From: DASQZK01 sp963763215
Lineage (GTDB): Bacteria > Bacteroidota > Bacteroidia > Bacteroidales > GCA-2748055
Length of the DNA: 64,000 nt
Assembly (NCBI GenBank): GCA_963763215.1
Contig: CAVXNX010000023.1
Coordinates: forward strand, 380,100 to 444,099
Reading direction: 5' to 3'
Each line of letters begins with the position of its first letter. Position 1 is the stretch's first letter. Under the pieces are notes generated by a model. The model worked only from the letters and a program-made list of their open reading frames with translations. It was not told where the DNA came from and searched no databases. The translations under genes were made by a program, and so were the position numbers. This document shows positions 10,238 through 19,692 of the stretch, one piece after another.

Positions 10238-10412
10238 CCGCCCTTCGGCTGCGCTCAGGGACCGAAAAAAATACTACATTTTTTGAGCAGGCGGGATCAG
10301 CAGGCGGGTGAGGAGCCGCGCGCGGCTCCACACCCGCCTGCTGATCCCTCCTGCTCAGACACCTCAAAAAACGCGTATTCTTTTTCGGTCCCTGAGCGCA
10401 GCCGAAGGGCGG
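10238..10412. repeat. 175 bp near-perfect palindrome
   Basis: The outer arms start with CCGCCCTTCGGCTGCGCTCA and end with its reverse complement (…GCAGCCGAAGGGCGG). The inner arms continue through a GC-rich stem whose centre, GGAGCCGCGCGCGGCTCC, lies at 10320/10321. Only a few short mismatches interrupt it. The outer arm has the same motif (CCCTTCGGCTnCGCTCAGGG) as the palindromic element at 53 kb, so it is probably a non-autonomous mobile or REP-like element. An open frame on the minus strand across it is an artefact of the palindrome. Confidence 0.88.
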
Positions 10413-10673
10413 TCCATGTATAGGATCTTCTTTTTCATTTTTAAAAAGTTTCGGCGTTTTCATTTGAATCTTTCAAAGTAGGATTAAATGATTTTGGTGG
10501 AGGAAGGCGCTGGAAAATCGTATTCCCTATTTCAATCTATTCGTCTTAGGGAATTTGACGCCAATCGGCGTTGGTCACCATGCCGGCCCGTATTCCACTG
10601 TGTCGCCTGACACCGTTCTCCACGTACCTCCATACTCACAACCCCATCACCCCATCACCCCATCACTCCATCA

Positions 10674-10935
10674 CTTTCTTTTCAAGGGCAAAAGAAAGTA
10701 ACAAAGAAACCCTCCGCGATTGACAACCCTCTCTCGCCCTTGTCGCACAGGCCTACATCACCGGGGCCGGGCTCGTTCAGGTTCGCACCAATCGCGGGTT
10801 GCCATCGCACTCTGCTAAGGTTTTTTTCGTGTAAATCGGAGAAGAATTATAAATGGTGTTAATGGAGATGCATTCCCCCGGTATGATCGTATGCACGATT
10901 TTATTCGGATTTCCCTGACAAGGGACTGGCAACGA
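10674..10935. repeat. Dispersed repeat family A, copy 4
   Basis: It starts with the same hairpin at 10674 and keeps the conserved block with a few substitutions (for example 'cctacatcaccgg'). The tail is of the copy 1/2 type ('aaggtttttttcgtg') but shorter and more diverged. Confidence 0.8.
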
Positions 10936-10994
10936 TCCTTGTCCATACGTCTTATTCGTACTCCACCTACCCACGTTTTCACATAACCACATCC

Positions 10995-11245
10995 CCTTCA
11001 AGGGCAAAAGAAAGTAACAAAGAAACCCTCCGCGATTGACAACCCTCTCTCGCCCTTGTCGCACAGGCCTACATCACCGGGGCCGGGTTCGTTCAGGTTC
11101 GCACCAATCGCGGGTTGCCATCGCGCTCTGCTAATATTTTAAATCGTGTAAATCGGAGAATGAATTTTAAATGGTGTTGGTGGAGGAGCTTCCGCAGGGA
11201 TGATCGTATGCACAATTTCATTCTGATTCGCCTGTCAAGGTATTG
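10995..11245. repeat. Dispersed repeat family A, copy 5 (left hairpin arm degraded)
   Basis: The left hairpin arm is reduced to 'ccccttc', while the right arm AAAAGAAAG and the conserved block remain. The tail is of the copy 3 type. It is followed by a simple repeat of 'gtaccccc' units at about 11270-11340. Confidence 0.78.
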
Positions 11246-11430
11246 ACGACGATTATCGTCCATACGTCGTCCCGTACCCCCGTACCCCCGTACCCCCGTA
11301 CCCCCGTACCCACGTCCCAACGTCCCCACGTCCCACCCGTACCCACGTTTCCCTCAAGTCCCCAATTTCTTCACATCATTTTTTCATTATCTTTGTCTCC
11401 CGCAATACGAATTTTAATGAAGGAGATGTC

Positions 11431-11977
11431 ATGAAAAGAAATTTTGTGTGGGATTACTGTTGTTTTTAGGATCACTCTTCCTTGAGAATTCTCTTATCGC
11501 CCAGGACAGTGCGAAGGTTGATCCGGCCGTTTTGAAGGAGGCGGCTGCCTTCAGATCGAAAATCGAAAAGGAAAAAACAGGAAAGGACATCGACCGGGAT
11601 CTATGGATCACATTCCGGGTCGATACCTTCACCATTCAGAAAGCGCTGGAGGCCAGGCTGAAGGAAGTTTCGGAAAGATACGACGCCAGTTTCGCCTGGT
11701 CGGATGCCGTTTCTGCCTATAACAGGATGATCGGGCAATATTACGATAGCCTGATGGAAAAAATGATTGAGGTTGATAAACAATATCTTCAACATTCACA
11801 ACAAAACTGGCTCGAATACAAGCAGGCCGAACAGGTTCTGAACGAGATCATCGGCCGGAAGGAATACAATAAGTCGGGTCTGATCAACGAGACGTACGAA
11901 TACCGCAGGATGCTGCCATAAATAAGCATCGTGCAACAGAACTGGTGGATTACCTGCTGAGGATAAATAACCGCTGA
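11431..11977 (+). CDS. Small secreted protein with DUF1311 (LprI-like) resemblance, two frameshifts
   Basis: ATG 11431 follows an AGGAG six bases upstream, an unusually clear ribosome site for this genome. The first codons (MKRNF) shift into the frame VGLLLFLGSLFLENSLIAQ, a signal peptide, if one base is added in the T run near 11445. The main frame ends at 11921. One further base near 11910 would extend it through AAINKHRATELVDYLL to a TGA at 11975-11977. The C-terminal half, with YYDSLMEKMIEVDKQYL, QQNWLEYKQAE and the final R-x-x-E-L, resembles the DUF1311 pattern of a small helical periplasmic domain. No operon partners are visible. The family call is tentative; existence as a gene is likely. 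Confidence 0.62.
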
Positions 11978-12151
11978 TCCATTTATGCCGGCGCCTTCCT
12001 GCTTTTCACGCCGAAACCCTTTGCGGACATCATATTTCTTACACCTGCTTGTTTATAATCTGTTTAAATTATTAGTGAAGGTCGTATACGAATGCCATTG
12101 GATGGACAAACATTGTAAATTTATACACGACTAACACTAAACTGACAAATT

Positions 12152-13679
12152 ATGAAACGTACCGGCACTTTGGCCATTTTTTTCCTGAGGGTCCTGATTG
12201 GCTGGCATTTTCTGTACGAAGGTATTTCGAAACTGGCTAACCCGGAATGGTCTTCTGAACCCTACCTCAGGGGGTCTTTCGGATTTCTTTCACCGTTTTT
12301 TCACTCCCTTGCAGCTAACCACACGGCCCTTGCCGCAGTTGATTTTCTGAACGTCTGGGGGCTGATCCTCATCGGCGCCGGACTTTTCCTGGGACTTTTC
12401 ATACGGATTTCAGCCATTTCAGGGATTGTCCTTCTCATGCTGTATTACTTTGCTTACCCACCGTTTGGTTACTCCCTGATGGCTGGTGCAATCGAAGGAC
12501 ATTATTGGGTCGTCAACCGGAATCTCATTGAAGCGCTTGCATTGGTTGTGGTTTTCCTCATCCCCGGACTTGATTATAGTCTCCAGGGCATGATCAGGTA
12601 TTTCAGGAAGAAGGAAGCTGGACGGGACCCCGGGCCGGTGTCTGAACCTTTGGGCAACAGTTCTGTGAAACGCCGCGAGCTCCTGAAGGGCCTGGTCACT
12701 CTCCCGTTCCTGGGAGGTGTTGTCTATGCCGCTGCCGCCCGCGAGTCAAACCCGGATCCGGATATATTGTCGGGTGCAACCATTGCCCTTAAAAAATTCG
12801 ACCTTAGCGACCTGAAAGGCGAACTGCCGAAAGGAAAGATCGGGGATTTGGAAATGAGCCGGCTGATCATGGGCTGCAACCTAATTGGGGGATGGTCGCA
12901 TTCGCGCGACCTGGAATATGTCGGTACCCTGTTCCGCCATTACAATACGGAGAAAAAGATCTTTGAAACCTTCTCCCTGTGCGAACAGGCGGGCATCGAT
13001 ACCACCAATATGGTCACCAGTTACTTCCCTCTTTTCAATAAATACCAGCAAATAACCGGCAGTAAGATGAAAACGATCTGCCAGGCTCACATTCTCTTCG
13101 ATGAAAAAGATCCGTTGCTCGAATTTAAACAAGCCAGGGATTTTGGGACTACAACCATGTACGTTCAGGGTGCCAGCGGCGACATTGTCGTAAAGAACCA
13201 AAAGATGGATCTGATGCACCAGGCTGTTGAATTCATGAAAAGCCAGGGGATGCTTGCCGGGATCGGTGCCCATTCCATCCAGGTGCCCATCGTTTGTGAA
13301 GACTTGGGTATCAAACCGGATTATTACTTTAAAACCATGCACCACGACCGTTACTGGTCTGCACATCCGAGGGAGTTCAGGGAAGAATTCAGCGTCGATA
13401 CCCAGAGATCTCGATCACAATAAATTCCACGATAACCTGTTCGATATGTTCCCCGAACAGACTGTTGAGGTTTTTTCAACCCTGGATGTTCCGCTGATCG
13501 GCTTCAAGGTGCTTGCGGCAGGAGCCATTAAACCGGAGGACGGCTTCAGATACGCGTTCGAAAACGGTGCCGACTTCATCTGCGTCGGGATGTTCGATTT
13601 CCAGGTGGTTGAGAATGTCAATACAACCATCGATGTATTGGCTTCTAAACTGAACCGCACCAGGAAATGGCATGCCTGA
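12152..13679 (+). CDS. DoxX membrane domain fused to a twin-arginine-like segment and an aldo/keto-reductase-like domain (one frameshift)
   Basis: About 509 aa once a one-base gap near 13395 is repaired; the two frames join between FSVD and RDLDHNKFHDN. Residues 1-150 are a DoxX-type four-helix membrane domain (FFLRVLIGWHFLYEGISKL at the start). A linker contains VKRRELLKGLVTLPFLGG, which looks like a twin-arginine signal anchor. The last 290 residues start with LIMGCNLIGGWSHSRD and have the alternating strand-helix pattern and GINT-like signature of an aldo/keto reductase or related TIM barrel. The usual catalytic tetrad cannot be assigned with certainty. A strong terminator follows at 13706. 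The fusion would couple a membrane redox-related module to an exported barrel; the function is unknown. Confidence 0.78.
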
Positions 13680-13705
13680 TATAAGGTCGCACCCTGATTT
13701 CGTCA

Positions 13706-13746
13706 GATATATATTGCCGTCCTGGAACGGCATATATATTTTTTTT
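13706..13746 (+). terminator. Rho-independent terminator of the DoxX fusion gene
   Basis: The stem ATATATATTGCCGT / ACGGCATATATAT has one bulged T and a 6-base loop (CCTGGA). It runs directly into eight T residues, 27 bases after the stop codon. Confidence 0.87.
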
Positions 13747-15577
13747 CCCGCAGATCGCGCGGATTTCCGCAGAAAGAATCGAAAACTTCAGCGTAAATCA
13801 GCGGTATCAGCGGGAATTTTTTTCCTGGTAGTGCTTCGATAAATGTATTCCCGCAGATCGCGCGGATTTCCGCAGAAAGAATCGAAAACTTCAGCGTAAA
13901 TCAGCGGTATCAGCGGGAATTTTTTTCCTGGTAGTGCTTCGATAAATGTATTCCCGCAGATCGCGCGGATTACCGCAGAAAGAATCGAAAACTTCAGCGT
14001 AAATCAGCGGTATCAGCGGGAATTTTTTTCCTGGTAGTGCTTCGATAAATGTATTCCCGCAGATCGCGCGGATTACCGCAGAAAGAATCGAAAACCTCAG
14101 CGTAAATCAGCGGTATCAGCGGGAAATTTTTTCCTGGTAATGCTTCGATAAATGTATTCCCGCAGATCGCGCGGATTTCCGCAGAAAGAATCGAAAACTT
14201 CAGCGTAAATCGGCGGTATCAGCGGGAATTTTTTTCCTGGTAGTGCTTCGATAAATGTATTCCCGCAGATCGCGCGGATTTCCGCAGAAAGAATCGAAAA
14301 CGTCAGCGTAAATCGGCGGTATCAGCGGGAATTTTTTTCCTGGTAGTGCTTCGATAAATGTATTCCCGCAGATCGCGCGGATTTCCGCAGAAAGAATCGA
14401 AAACTTCAGCGTAAATCAGCGGTATCAGCGGGAATTTTTTTCCTGGTAGTGCTTCGATAAATGTTTTCCCGCAGATCGCGCGGATTTCCGCAGAAAGAAT
14501 CGAAAACTTCAGCGTAAATCGGCGGTATCAGCGGGAATTTTTTTCCTGGTAGTGCTTCGATAAATGTATTCCCGCAGATCGCGCGGATTTCCGCAGAAAG
14601 AATCGAAAACGTCAGCGTAAATCGGCGGTATCAGCGGGAAATTTTTTCCTGGTAATGCTTCGATAAATGTATTCCCGCAGATCGCGCGGATTTCCGCAGA
14701 AAGAATCGAAAACTTCAGCGTAAATCAGCGGTATCAGCGGGAATTTTTTTCCTGGTAGTGCTTCGATAAATGTATTCCCGCAGATCGCGCGGATTTCCGC
14801 AGAAAGAATCGAAAACTTCAGCGTAAATCAGCGGTATCAGCGGGAATTTTTTTCCTGGTAATGCTTCGATAAATGTATTCCCGCAGATCGCGCGGATTAC
14901 CGCAGAAAGAATCGAAAACTTCAGCGTAAATCAGCGGTATCAGCGGGAATTTTTTTCCTGGTAGTGCTTCGGTTAATGTATTCCCGCAGATCGCGCGGAT
15001 TACCGCAGAAAGAATCGAAAACTTCAGCGTAAATCAGCGATATCTGCGGGAATTTTTTTCCTGGTAGTGCTTCGGTTAATGTTTTCCCGCAGATCGCGCG
15101 GATTTCCGCAGAAACAATCGAAAACGTCAGCGTAAATCAGCGGTATCTGCGGGAATTTTTTTCCTGGTCGTGCTTCGATAAATGTATTCCCGCAGATCGC
15201 GCGGATTTCCGCAGAAAGAATCGAAAACGTCAGCGTAAATCAGCGATATCTGCGGGAATTTTTTTCCTGGTCGTGCTTCGTTTAATATTTTTCCCGCAGA
15301 TCGCGCGGATTTCCGCAGAAACAAGCGAAAACTTCAGCGTAAATCAGCGGTATCAGCGGGAATTTTATTCCTGGTGGTGCTTCGATAAATGTATTCCCGC
15401 AGATCGCGCGGATTTCCGCAGAAAGAATCGAAAACGTCAGCGTAAATCGGCGGTATCAGCGGGAATTTTTTTCCTGGTGGTGCTTCGATAAATGTATTCC
15501 CGCAGATCGCGCGGATTTCCGCAGAAAGAATCGAAAACTTCAGCGTAAATCAGCGATATCAGCGGGAATTTTTTTCC
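13747..15577. repeat. Tandem array: 18 copies of a 103 bp unit
   Basis: Unit starts (CCCGCAGATCGCGCGG) fall at 13747, 13850, 13953 and so on every 103 bases to 15189, then at 15293, 15396 and 15499, so one spacing is 104. Each unit opens with TTCCCGC and closes its first 70 bases with GCGGGAA, so it can fold back on itself. A T-rich spacer (ttttttcctggtagtgcttcgataaatgta) follows. The period is not a multiple of three, and open frames inside it are accidental. Units differ at a few linked positions (ttt/tta, ctt/cgt, cag/cgg, cag/ctg), which recur in blocks along the array. Confidence 0.95.
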
Positions 15578-15578
15578 T

Positions 15579-15677
15579 GGACCTTGAACTTAAACTCGTC
15601 CGAATAAACTTTTACTTTTCGTTTCATAGTCCTGTTTTTTGTTTACATTTTTTGTGAACCTATATCAGGACGAGTCA
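15579..15677 (-). mobile_element. Stump of an IS3-family element (left end plus first codons of the transposase orfA)
   Basis: Read on the minus strand, it begins with a likely terminal inverted repeat, TGACTCGTCCTGATATAGG (15677-15659). About 30 bases later comes ATGAAACGAAAAGTAAAAG, coding MKRKVKVYSDEFKFKV, the typical start of an IS3-type orfA helix-turn-helix protein. After about 16 codons the frame runs into the 103 bp repeat array, so the rest of the element is missing. The boundary with the last repeat unit lies near 15578. Confidence 0.7.
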
Positions 15678-15726
15678 TTGTCCCCACGTCTTCCCGTACC
15701 CGCGTACCCCCTTACCTCCGTCCCCC

Positions 15727-16467
15727 TCATTTCCTCAGACTGGCCTTGGAAAAGATATAATCCGGGATCTCCTTGTTGAATTGGATATCCTCCATGATGA
15801 ACTCAGTGCCGTCGCCGGTGCTGAGCATATCCTTGAAAACAACACGCGTCGGGAACCACCGGCCTTCGATTTTTTTGACATCGGAAAGGGTCGTCTTTTT
15901 CAGCAACTGGCCACTCTTGGCGTAAAGCTCCTCCCTGACGGGAATGTCATGTTTCTTATCCACCCAAAGTTTCCTTTTATAATAGGCGACGCTCTCATCG
16001 AAAGCCGTGAGTTCAAGGACCCAGACATCAACTCCGGCAATGGTCTCTTCGGCTACGACCTTTGGCGTGTAATGATGGCTAAGCACGGGATCTTCCATCA
16101 TGTCTTCATACGACATATCCGATCCCATCACCGACTGGCGGAGCATATGCCCTGCGATTTTGATCGTCCTGTCGGTGGAAGGGGAATAGATCCACAGCTG
16201 GTCACCGAGCATGAGCATCTTTGTGCCTTCTTCCCGGGCGGGGCTCAGGTATTCGGTGAAGGATTTGTCTTCGCCTTCGCTCCAGGATTTCGATTCGATG
16301 GTCCGGTCACCCCGCCGGCCGTGAATGATCATTTTCGAAGTGAAGATGCGCGTGCGTGCCGTCATGTTCTGACTGATCCTGTCCAGGATCATTTTCCCGT
16401 CGGGGTATTGGGCAAAAAGGCCCGAAACCATGAAGAGCAATACTGAAATAATCACTGTCTTTTTCAT
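15727..16467 (-). CDS. LolA-like outer-membrane lipoprotein-sorting protein
   Basis: 246 aa. A clear signal peptide (cleavage after GLFAQ) is followed by a LolA/LolB-like fold pattern: SKMIIHGRRGDRTIESKSW, then YLSPAREEGTKMLMLGDQLWIYSP, and DPVLSHHYTPKVV in the middle. The C-terminal half has a strand series ending PDYIFSKASLRK. Proteins of this group (LolA_like) are periplasmic carriers with a hydrophobic cavity. It is last in the operon TetR, barrel protein, ATPase, permease, permease, LolA-like, which supports a role in moving a lipid or lipoprotein from the ABC transporter to the outer membrane. The gap to the preceding permease is 46 bases. Confidence 0.9.
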   Translation of the reverse strand: MKKTVIISVLLFMVSGLFAQYPDGKMILDRISQNMTARTRIFTSKMIIHGRRGDRTIESKSWSEGEDKSFTEYLSPAREEGTKMLMLGDQLWIYSPSTDRTIKIAGHMLRQSVMGSDMSYEDMMEDPVLSHHYTPKVVAEETIAGVDVWVLELTAFDESVAYYKRKLWVDKKHDIPVREELYAKSGQLLKKTTLSDVKKIEGRWFPTRVVFKDMLSTGDGTEFIMEDIQFNKEIPDYIFSKASLRK

Positions 16468-16513
16468 CTGAATTTTCTTTTTCCTGTTCCTGAAATTCTA
16501 TCCCTTGCGGGTT

Positions 16514-17790
16514 TCAAAGGTCGAGTTCCCGGAAAAGGCTGGCGGTCTTCCGTTTATATATCCCGACACCGGAGAGCATTGTCCCGAGTACGGTCGAAAA
16601 CACGCCGGGGATAAATCCGAGATAATAATCGGCCGGGGTGATGCGGGCATGGAACGTTGAAGGCAGCATCATCGCCGCATTCTGCATGGCCGATCCGATA
16701 TTGAGGCCATAGTGCTGCAGGAGCCAGGCAAAACCCAATCCGACCAGCGTTCCTGCAAAAGTACCCGCAATACCGATCATCACCGATTCCAGGATGAGTG
16801 ATCGGTAAATGTGTCCTTTTTCTTCGCCCATGGCCAGGCGGAGCCCGACCTCGCCATATCTCCGGATCCCGGAGAGAAGTCCGGCATTCCACAAAACGAT
16901 CGACATCGCCAGAACGAAGATGGCCACGATGATGAAGGTGACTTTTTCCATGTACCCCATCATCATATCCATATTGCCCTGGTCACGCAGGGTGACCATG
17001 ACCGGGGAGAACTCATCGCCATTAGCCGGATGTTCGGCATTGAATTCCGTCATCACGGTCATGCGCCTGTTCATCATCATAGTACCCGCTTTTAAAGTAT
17101 CCAAGCATTTCCCCGGTAGCGTCGTTCATATTCAGGGCATCTCTCACATCGCTGATATCAGCAATAAGGGTTCCCCGGTCGAGAGCGCTGGTGCCAAAGT
17201 TAAGTGTTCCTGACACGGTGAAATTGGAGATGGCCATGCTGCCATACATGGTGGAAGAGATCAGGGTGATCTCGTCACCGGGTTTAACCTTCAGATTCCG
17301 GGCAAACTGATCACTCAGAAGGACCTGTGTATGGGAGGAGGGAAGGCGTCCCCTTAACCAGGGAAGACTGAAGTTTCAGCCGTGAAATTTCCCCGGTGCT
17401 GTCGGAAAGAAGATCGATGCCCATCCCCATTGCCGGGCCCTGCGCCCGGGTTTCGCCGGTGCTGTCGGGAACATCCACGAGTCCGCCGAAACGGATCCGC
17501 GATACCCAGAGCATCCCGGGGAATTGTTGCTGAAGCTGGATCAACAGATCATGGGTTCCGGTGAGCGCGAGGTCATTGGGGATCTGGCTTTCATTTTCCG
17601 CATAGGCCCGGCTCATGACTTTGACATGGCCGCTGGTGAACCGGGCATTCATATCGACACTTTCGCCAATGACACCTTTGAACCAGCTGTGAAAGAAAAT
17701 GGTGAGCATGACGCCCAGGGCGACCACAAGGAAGGGCAGAAAGCTGCGGTTCCTGTCGCGGAAGAGTCCTTTTAACAGAAATTTTACCAT
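16514..17790 (-). CDS. FtsX/LolCE-type ABC transporter permease, second of two (two frameshifts)
   Basis: About 425 aa after repair of breaks near 17345 and near 17085. Starting at ATG 17790, the N-terminal helix (SFLPFLVVALGVMLTIFFHSW) is followed by a periplasmic MacB-like domain. Three C-terminal helices follow, including MEKVTFIIVAIFVLAMSIVLW and the FtsX-type loop IRRYGEVGLRLAMGEEKGHIY. The domain order is that of LolC/LolE and MacB permeases, which do not carry substrate through a channel but lift it from the inner-membrane leaflet. It overlaps the end of the first permease by seven bases. The frame breaks look like indels; the flanking coding sequence is otherwise intact. Confidence 0.86.
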
Positions 17791-18959
17791 TGTAGTTTTC
17801 CTTTAATCGCTTCAGTGGGATTCATTTTCGCAATTTTCCTGGCGGGAAGGTAGCTCACAACCGTCGTGGTGATGGTCACGATCAGGACTGTAGCGAGCAC
17901 CAGGCCGAGGCTGTAGACCGGGTAGAGTTTTTGCGCCATGGCCAGGCCGAAATCACTCGAAGTGGCCGGGATGGCAAAGCCCTTCACCGACTGGATGATG
18001 AACAGTGGAATTCCGTATACCGCCCCGGCGAGAATGGCCAGGATGGCATACATGGAACCTTCGGCGGTAAAAAGCCCGACCACCTGCCGTCGTGTCATTC
18101 CCATGGCAATGTACGTCCCGATCTCCTTTTGACGGCGGAAAATGGAAAGGACCTGGGTGTCGAAAATCGCCAGCATGGCCAGCAGCAGGAGGATGAGATA
18201 GAGGATTGAACTGCTGGCCGATTTGGCTTTGATGACCCGGTCGATATCGCTAAGAAGAAATGTATTGTTCCTGAAAGTCCAGCCGGGACCTATGGAAACG
18301 GGTGTAAAACCTGGAGCGGTAACCAGGATGGTTGCCTCCGACGGCTGATCCATCATCTCCCGGAGACGGTCAAGGGAAATCCATAGCTGACCCCCGTCGA
18401 CCGAAGGAACATTGGTCGTGAAGATCTTCACGATCCGGACTTCGTCTGCGTCAAAGGTTCCGTTGGTATCCCTCCACCGGATCATCATCACATCGCCCGT
18501 TTTCAGATGATTGTTTTTGGCCATATTGCTGCCGATCACCGCAGGGATTTCGGAAATGGCCGTATCGAGTGCAGAGGAGGGGAGCTCGAGGATCTTTTGT
18601 TGGGGATCGATGCCTTTGATGACAGCCGTCTGGATCCTGCCTTCCGGGTAAATCGAACCCTGGGTGACGAGAATGGGCGTGGCGAGATGATGGTCGACAA
18701 GCTCCCGGCCGGCAGGTGAGAGTTTCTCATGACTGTCGGTGAGGGTGAAGGGATCGTAAGGGTCGTAATTTTTCTGCCAGTACTGTCCCCCGCCGGTCTC
18801 CCAGGCGATGGAATCGGTTTTGGCCTGACGGTCCCAGCCATCGAGCAATCCCTTGAAAAAAATGATGACCACGAAGGAGAACGACAGCACGATCACATTC
18901 AGCCAGGTTCGCAAACCTGCGCCGATGAGATTCCTGAAGGCAAGCTTAAAGGCGAGCAT
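17784..18959 (-). CDS. FtsX/LolCE-type ABC transporter permease, first of two
   Basis: I choose ATG 18959 (MLAFKLAFRNLIG), the usual start of this family, over an in-frame ATG 42 bases upstream inside the ATPase gene. 391 aa. N-terminal helix, then a periplasmic domain of about 220 residues, then three helices at the C-terminus, with the cytoplasmic loop IFRRQKEIGTYIAMGMTRRQV between them, the coupling motif of FtsX-like permeases. It ends VVSYLPARKIAKMNPTEAIK, also typical. The start overlaps the ATPase stop by 14 bases, so the genes are co-translated. With the second permease it should form a heterodimer, as LolC and LolE do. Confidence 0.92.
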   Translation of the reverse strand: MLAFKLAFRNLIGAGLRTWLNVIVLSFSFVVIIFFKGLLDGWDRQAKTDSIAWETGGGQYWQKNYDPYDPFTLTDSHEKLSPAGRELVDHHLATPILVTQGSIYPEGRIQTAVIKGIDPQQKILELPSSALDTAISEIPAVIGSNMAKNNHLKTGDVMMIRWRDTNGTFDADEVRIVKIFTTNVPSVDGGQLWISLDRLREMMDQPSEATILVTAPGFTPVSIGPGWTFRNNTFLLSDIDRVIKAKSASSSILYLILLLLAMLAIFDTQVLSIFRRQKEIGTYIAMGMTRRQVVGLFTAEGSMYAILAILAGAVYGIPLFIIQSVKGFAIPATSSDFGLAMAQKLYPVYSLGLVLATVLIVTITTTVVSYLPARKIAKMNPTEAIKGKLQW

Positions 18960-19677
18960 GGTTGTGTCCCTTTCCAATTTTTGGTTGATATGTTTCATCA
19001 CCGGCGACCTTGCCGTCGGCGAGTCTGATTATTCGCCGGAGGTACCCGATGACCTTTTCGTCATGGGTGGCGAAAATAAAAGTGGTTTGCAGGTCTTCAT
19101 TGAGTTTGACCATGGTCTGAAGAATGTGGTGGGAATTTTCCGCATCCAGGTTCGCCGTCGGCTCATCAGCCAGGACGATACCCGGACGTTTGACCATGGC
19201 CCGGGCTATAGCCACCCGCTGGCATTCGCCGCCCGAAAGCTGAGCGGGTTTTGAATTTCGTTTCGAATCCAGTCCGACCCAGCTAAGGGCTTCATCAACG
19301 GCCTTTTTGCGCTCCGCTGAGCTCATGTTGAGCAGGAGCAAGGGAAATTCGACATTCTCAAAGACATTATAGACCGGGAGGAGGTTATATGACTGAAAAA
19401 TGAATCCGAGCTCCTGTTTCCTGAGTTTCGCGGCTTCCTTCACCCCGATTTTCCCGATCGACCTGCCAAGGACGATCGCTTCGCCGCTGGTGGGATCATC
19501 GAGAGATCCGAGGATGTTCAGGAGGGTTGTCTTGCCCGATCCGCTGGGACCGACGATGCCGGCAAACTCTCCTTTACCGAAACTCAGGTTAATGTCCTCG
19601 AGAGCCGTGAACAGACCGCCGCCCATGGGGAATTTTTTCGTCAGTCCGTTTACCGTGATCAGGGTGGGTGTTTCCAT
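18946..19677 (-). CDS. ABC transporter ATP-binding protein (LolD/MacB type)
   Basis: 243 aa. Walker A GPSGSGKT at residues 43-50, Q-loop GFIFQSYNLLP near 91-101, signature LSGGECQ at 147-153, Walker B IVLADEP at 167-173, and the H-loop in FATHDEK. The short FtsE/LolD-like length and the partner permeases place it in the lipoprotein or macrolide-type export class. It drives the two downstream permeases. The gap to the upstream barrel gene is 15 bases. Confidence 0.95.
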   Translation of the reverse strand: METPTLITVNGLTKKFPMGGGLFTALEDINLSFGKGEFAGIVGPSGSGKTTLLNILGSLDDPTSGEAIVLGRSIGKIGVKEAAKLRKQELGFIFQSYNLLPVYNVFENVEFPLLLLNMSSAERKKAVDEALSWVGLDSKRNSKPAQLSGGECQRVAIARAMVKRPGIVLADEPTANLDAENSHHILQTMVKLNEDLQTTFIFATHDEKVIGYLRRIIRLADGKVAGDETYQPKIGKGHNHARL

Positions 19678-19692
19678 AAGGTTCTGAATTTA

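Noticed and set aside
10227..10463. A 78-residue minus-strand frame over the 10.2 kb palindrome
   Set aside because: It is produced by the palindromic sequence, which reads similarly on both strands.
9159..11329. Small open frames of 70-180 residues in the repeat-rich zone on both strands
   Set aside because: They coincide with copies of the dispersed repeat and stop where the repeat stops; no signal of selection for protein.
15127..15491. Short open frames within the 103 bp array
   Set aside because: The period is not a multiple of three and the frames arise by chance from the repeat.
13747..15577. CRISPR array
   Set aside because: The repeat unit is 103 bp with near-identical content throughout and no unique spacers, and no cas genes are near.
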